7,332 nt of DNA from an uncultured Actinomyces sp. (GTDB taxonomy: Bacteria > Actinomycetota > Actinomycetes > Actinomycetales > Actinomycetaceae). The DNA lies in NCBI GenBank assembly GCA_900554605.1, contig USHU01000047.1, positions 1 to 7,332 on the forward strand, given 5' to 3'. Positions 7,088 to 7,332 of the stretch are shown piece after piece. Every line of letters begins with the position of its first letter. The first letter of the stretch is position 1. The translations under genes and the position numbers were made by a program. The notes below the pieces were generated by a model that did not search any database, was not told the origin of the DNA, and was given only the letters and a program-made list of their open reading frames with translations.

Positions 7088-7332
7088 ATGGAACCTCAAG
7101 CGACATCAGTGGCCACAGACGTCCTCGATGCAGTAGCCGAAGGACGCTACGCTCTTCCTCACGACGTGTTGGGAGCACACCTTAGTGACGGCGTCGTCAC
7201 CATTCGTAGTGTTCACCACTTGGCAGATTCTGTCGAAGTGATTACTCCTGATAAGACCCTTCCCGCGGCCCACGAGCATTCCGGGGTCTGGGTGTGTGCT
7301 TTCGAAGCAGACGTTATCCCCGACTACCGCCT
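7088..7332 (+). CDS. glgB: 1,4-alpha-glucan branching enzyme GlgB, N-terminal part, cut by window edge
   Basis: An ATG at 7088 opens a frame of 81 codons that runs off the right edge. The visible part matches the start of GlgB: a helix, then GRYALPHDVLGAH, GVVTIRSV, an ADSVEVI strand, a GVWVCAFE strand and PDYR at the end. This is the N-terminal beta-sandwich that precedes CBM48 and the GH13 barrel; the full protein is usually 640-750 residues, so the active site cannot be checked. GlgB cuts linear alpha-1,4 chains and reattaches them by alpha-1,6 bonds, and works on the chains that GlgE makes. The start is the first possible one, because an in-frame TGA lies at 7073-7075. The ribosome binding site is weak (GAGATGATG). 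The 36-base gap after glgE holds no terminator, so co-transcription is likely. Confidence 0.87.
   Translation, partial: MEPQATSVATDVLDAVAEGRYALPHDVLGAHLSDGVVTIRSVHHLADSVEVITPDKTLPAAHEHSGVWVCAFEADVIPDYR

Overview
The window looks like chromosomal DNA of an actinobacterium. The best fit is a host-associated, moderate-GC member of the Actinomycetaceae or a relative, but that is inferred from gene content, GC in the mid-50s percent (by eye) and weak or absent Shine-Dalgarno sequences, not from a marker gene. It is densely packed: six protein genes with gaps of 0 to 78 bases. I found no RNA gene, mobile element or CRISPR array.

On the minus strand (1-1432) lies an electron-transfer flavoprotein pair. 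etfB (FixA type) is followed, with an ATGA stop/start overlap, by etfA (FixB type), which runs off the left edge. A 66-base divergent gap separates etfB from a plus-strand group: glgX (glycogen debranching enzyme), trpS (tryptophanyl-tRNA synthetase), a strong hairpin terminator, glgE (maltosyltransferase using alpha-maltose-1-phosphate) and the first 81 codons of glgB (branching enzyme).

glgE and glgB together build branched alpha-glucan by the GlgE route: GlgE extends chains two glucose units at a time and GlgB adds alpha-1,6 branches. GlgX removes branch stubs when the polymer is degraded. All catalytic residues expected for GlgX and GlgE are present. The enzymes that make maltose-1-phosphate (TreS/Mak or GlgC/GlgM) are not in this window.

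trpS is the odd member. It sits inside the glucan cluster, starts at GTG with no Shine-Dalgarno sequence but with a TAAACT -10 box placed for leaderless transcription, and has a GDRPTG variant of the PTG motif that resembles the auxiliary (TrpRS-II) group. I see no clearly new biological system; the points of interest are trpS, start-site choices, sequence variants in GlgE and EtfB, and the shared divergent control region.
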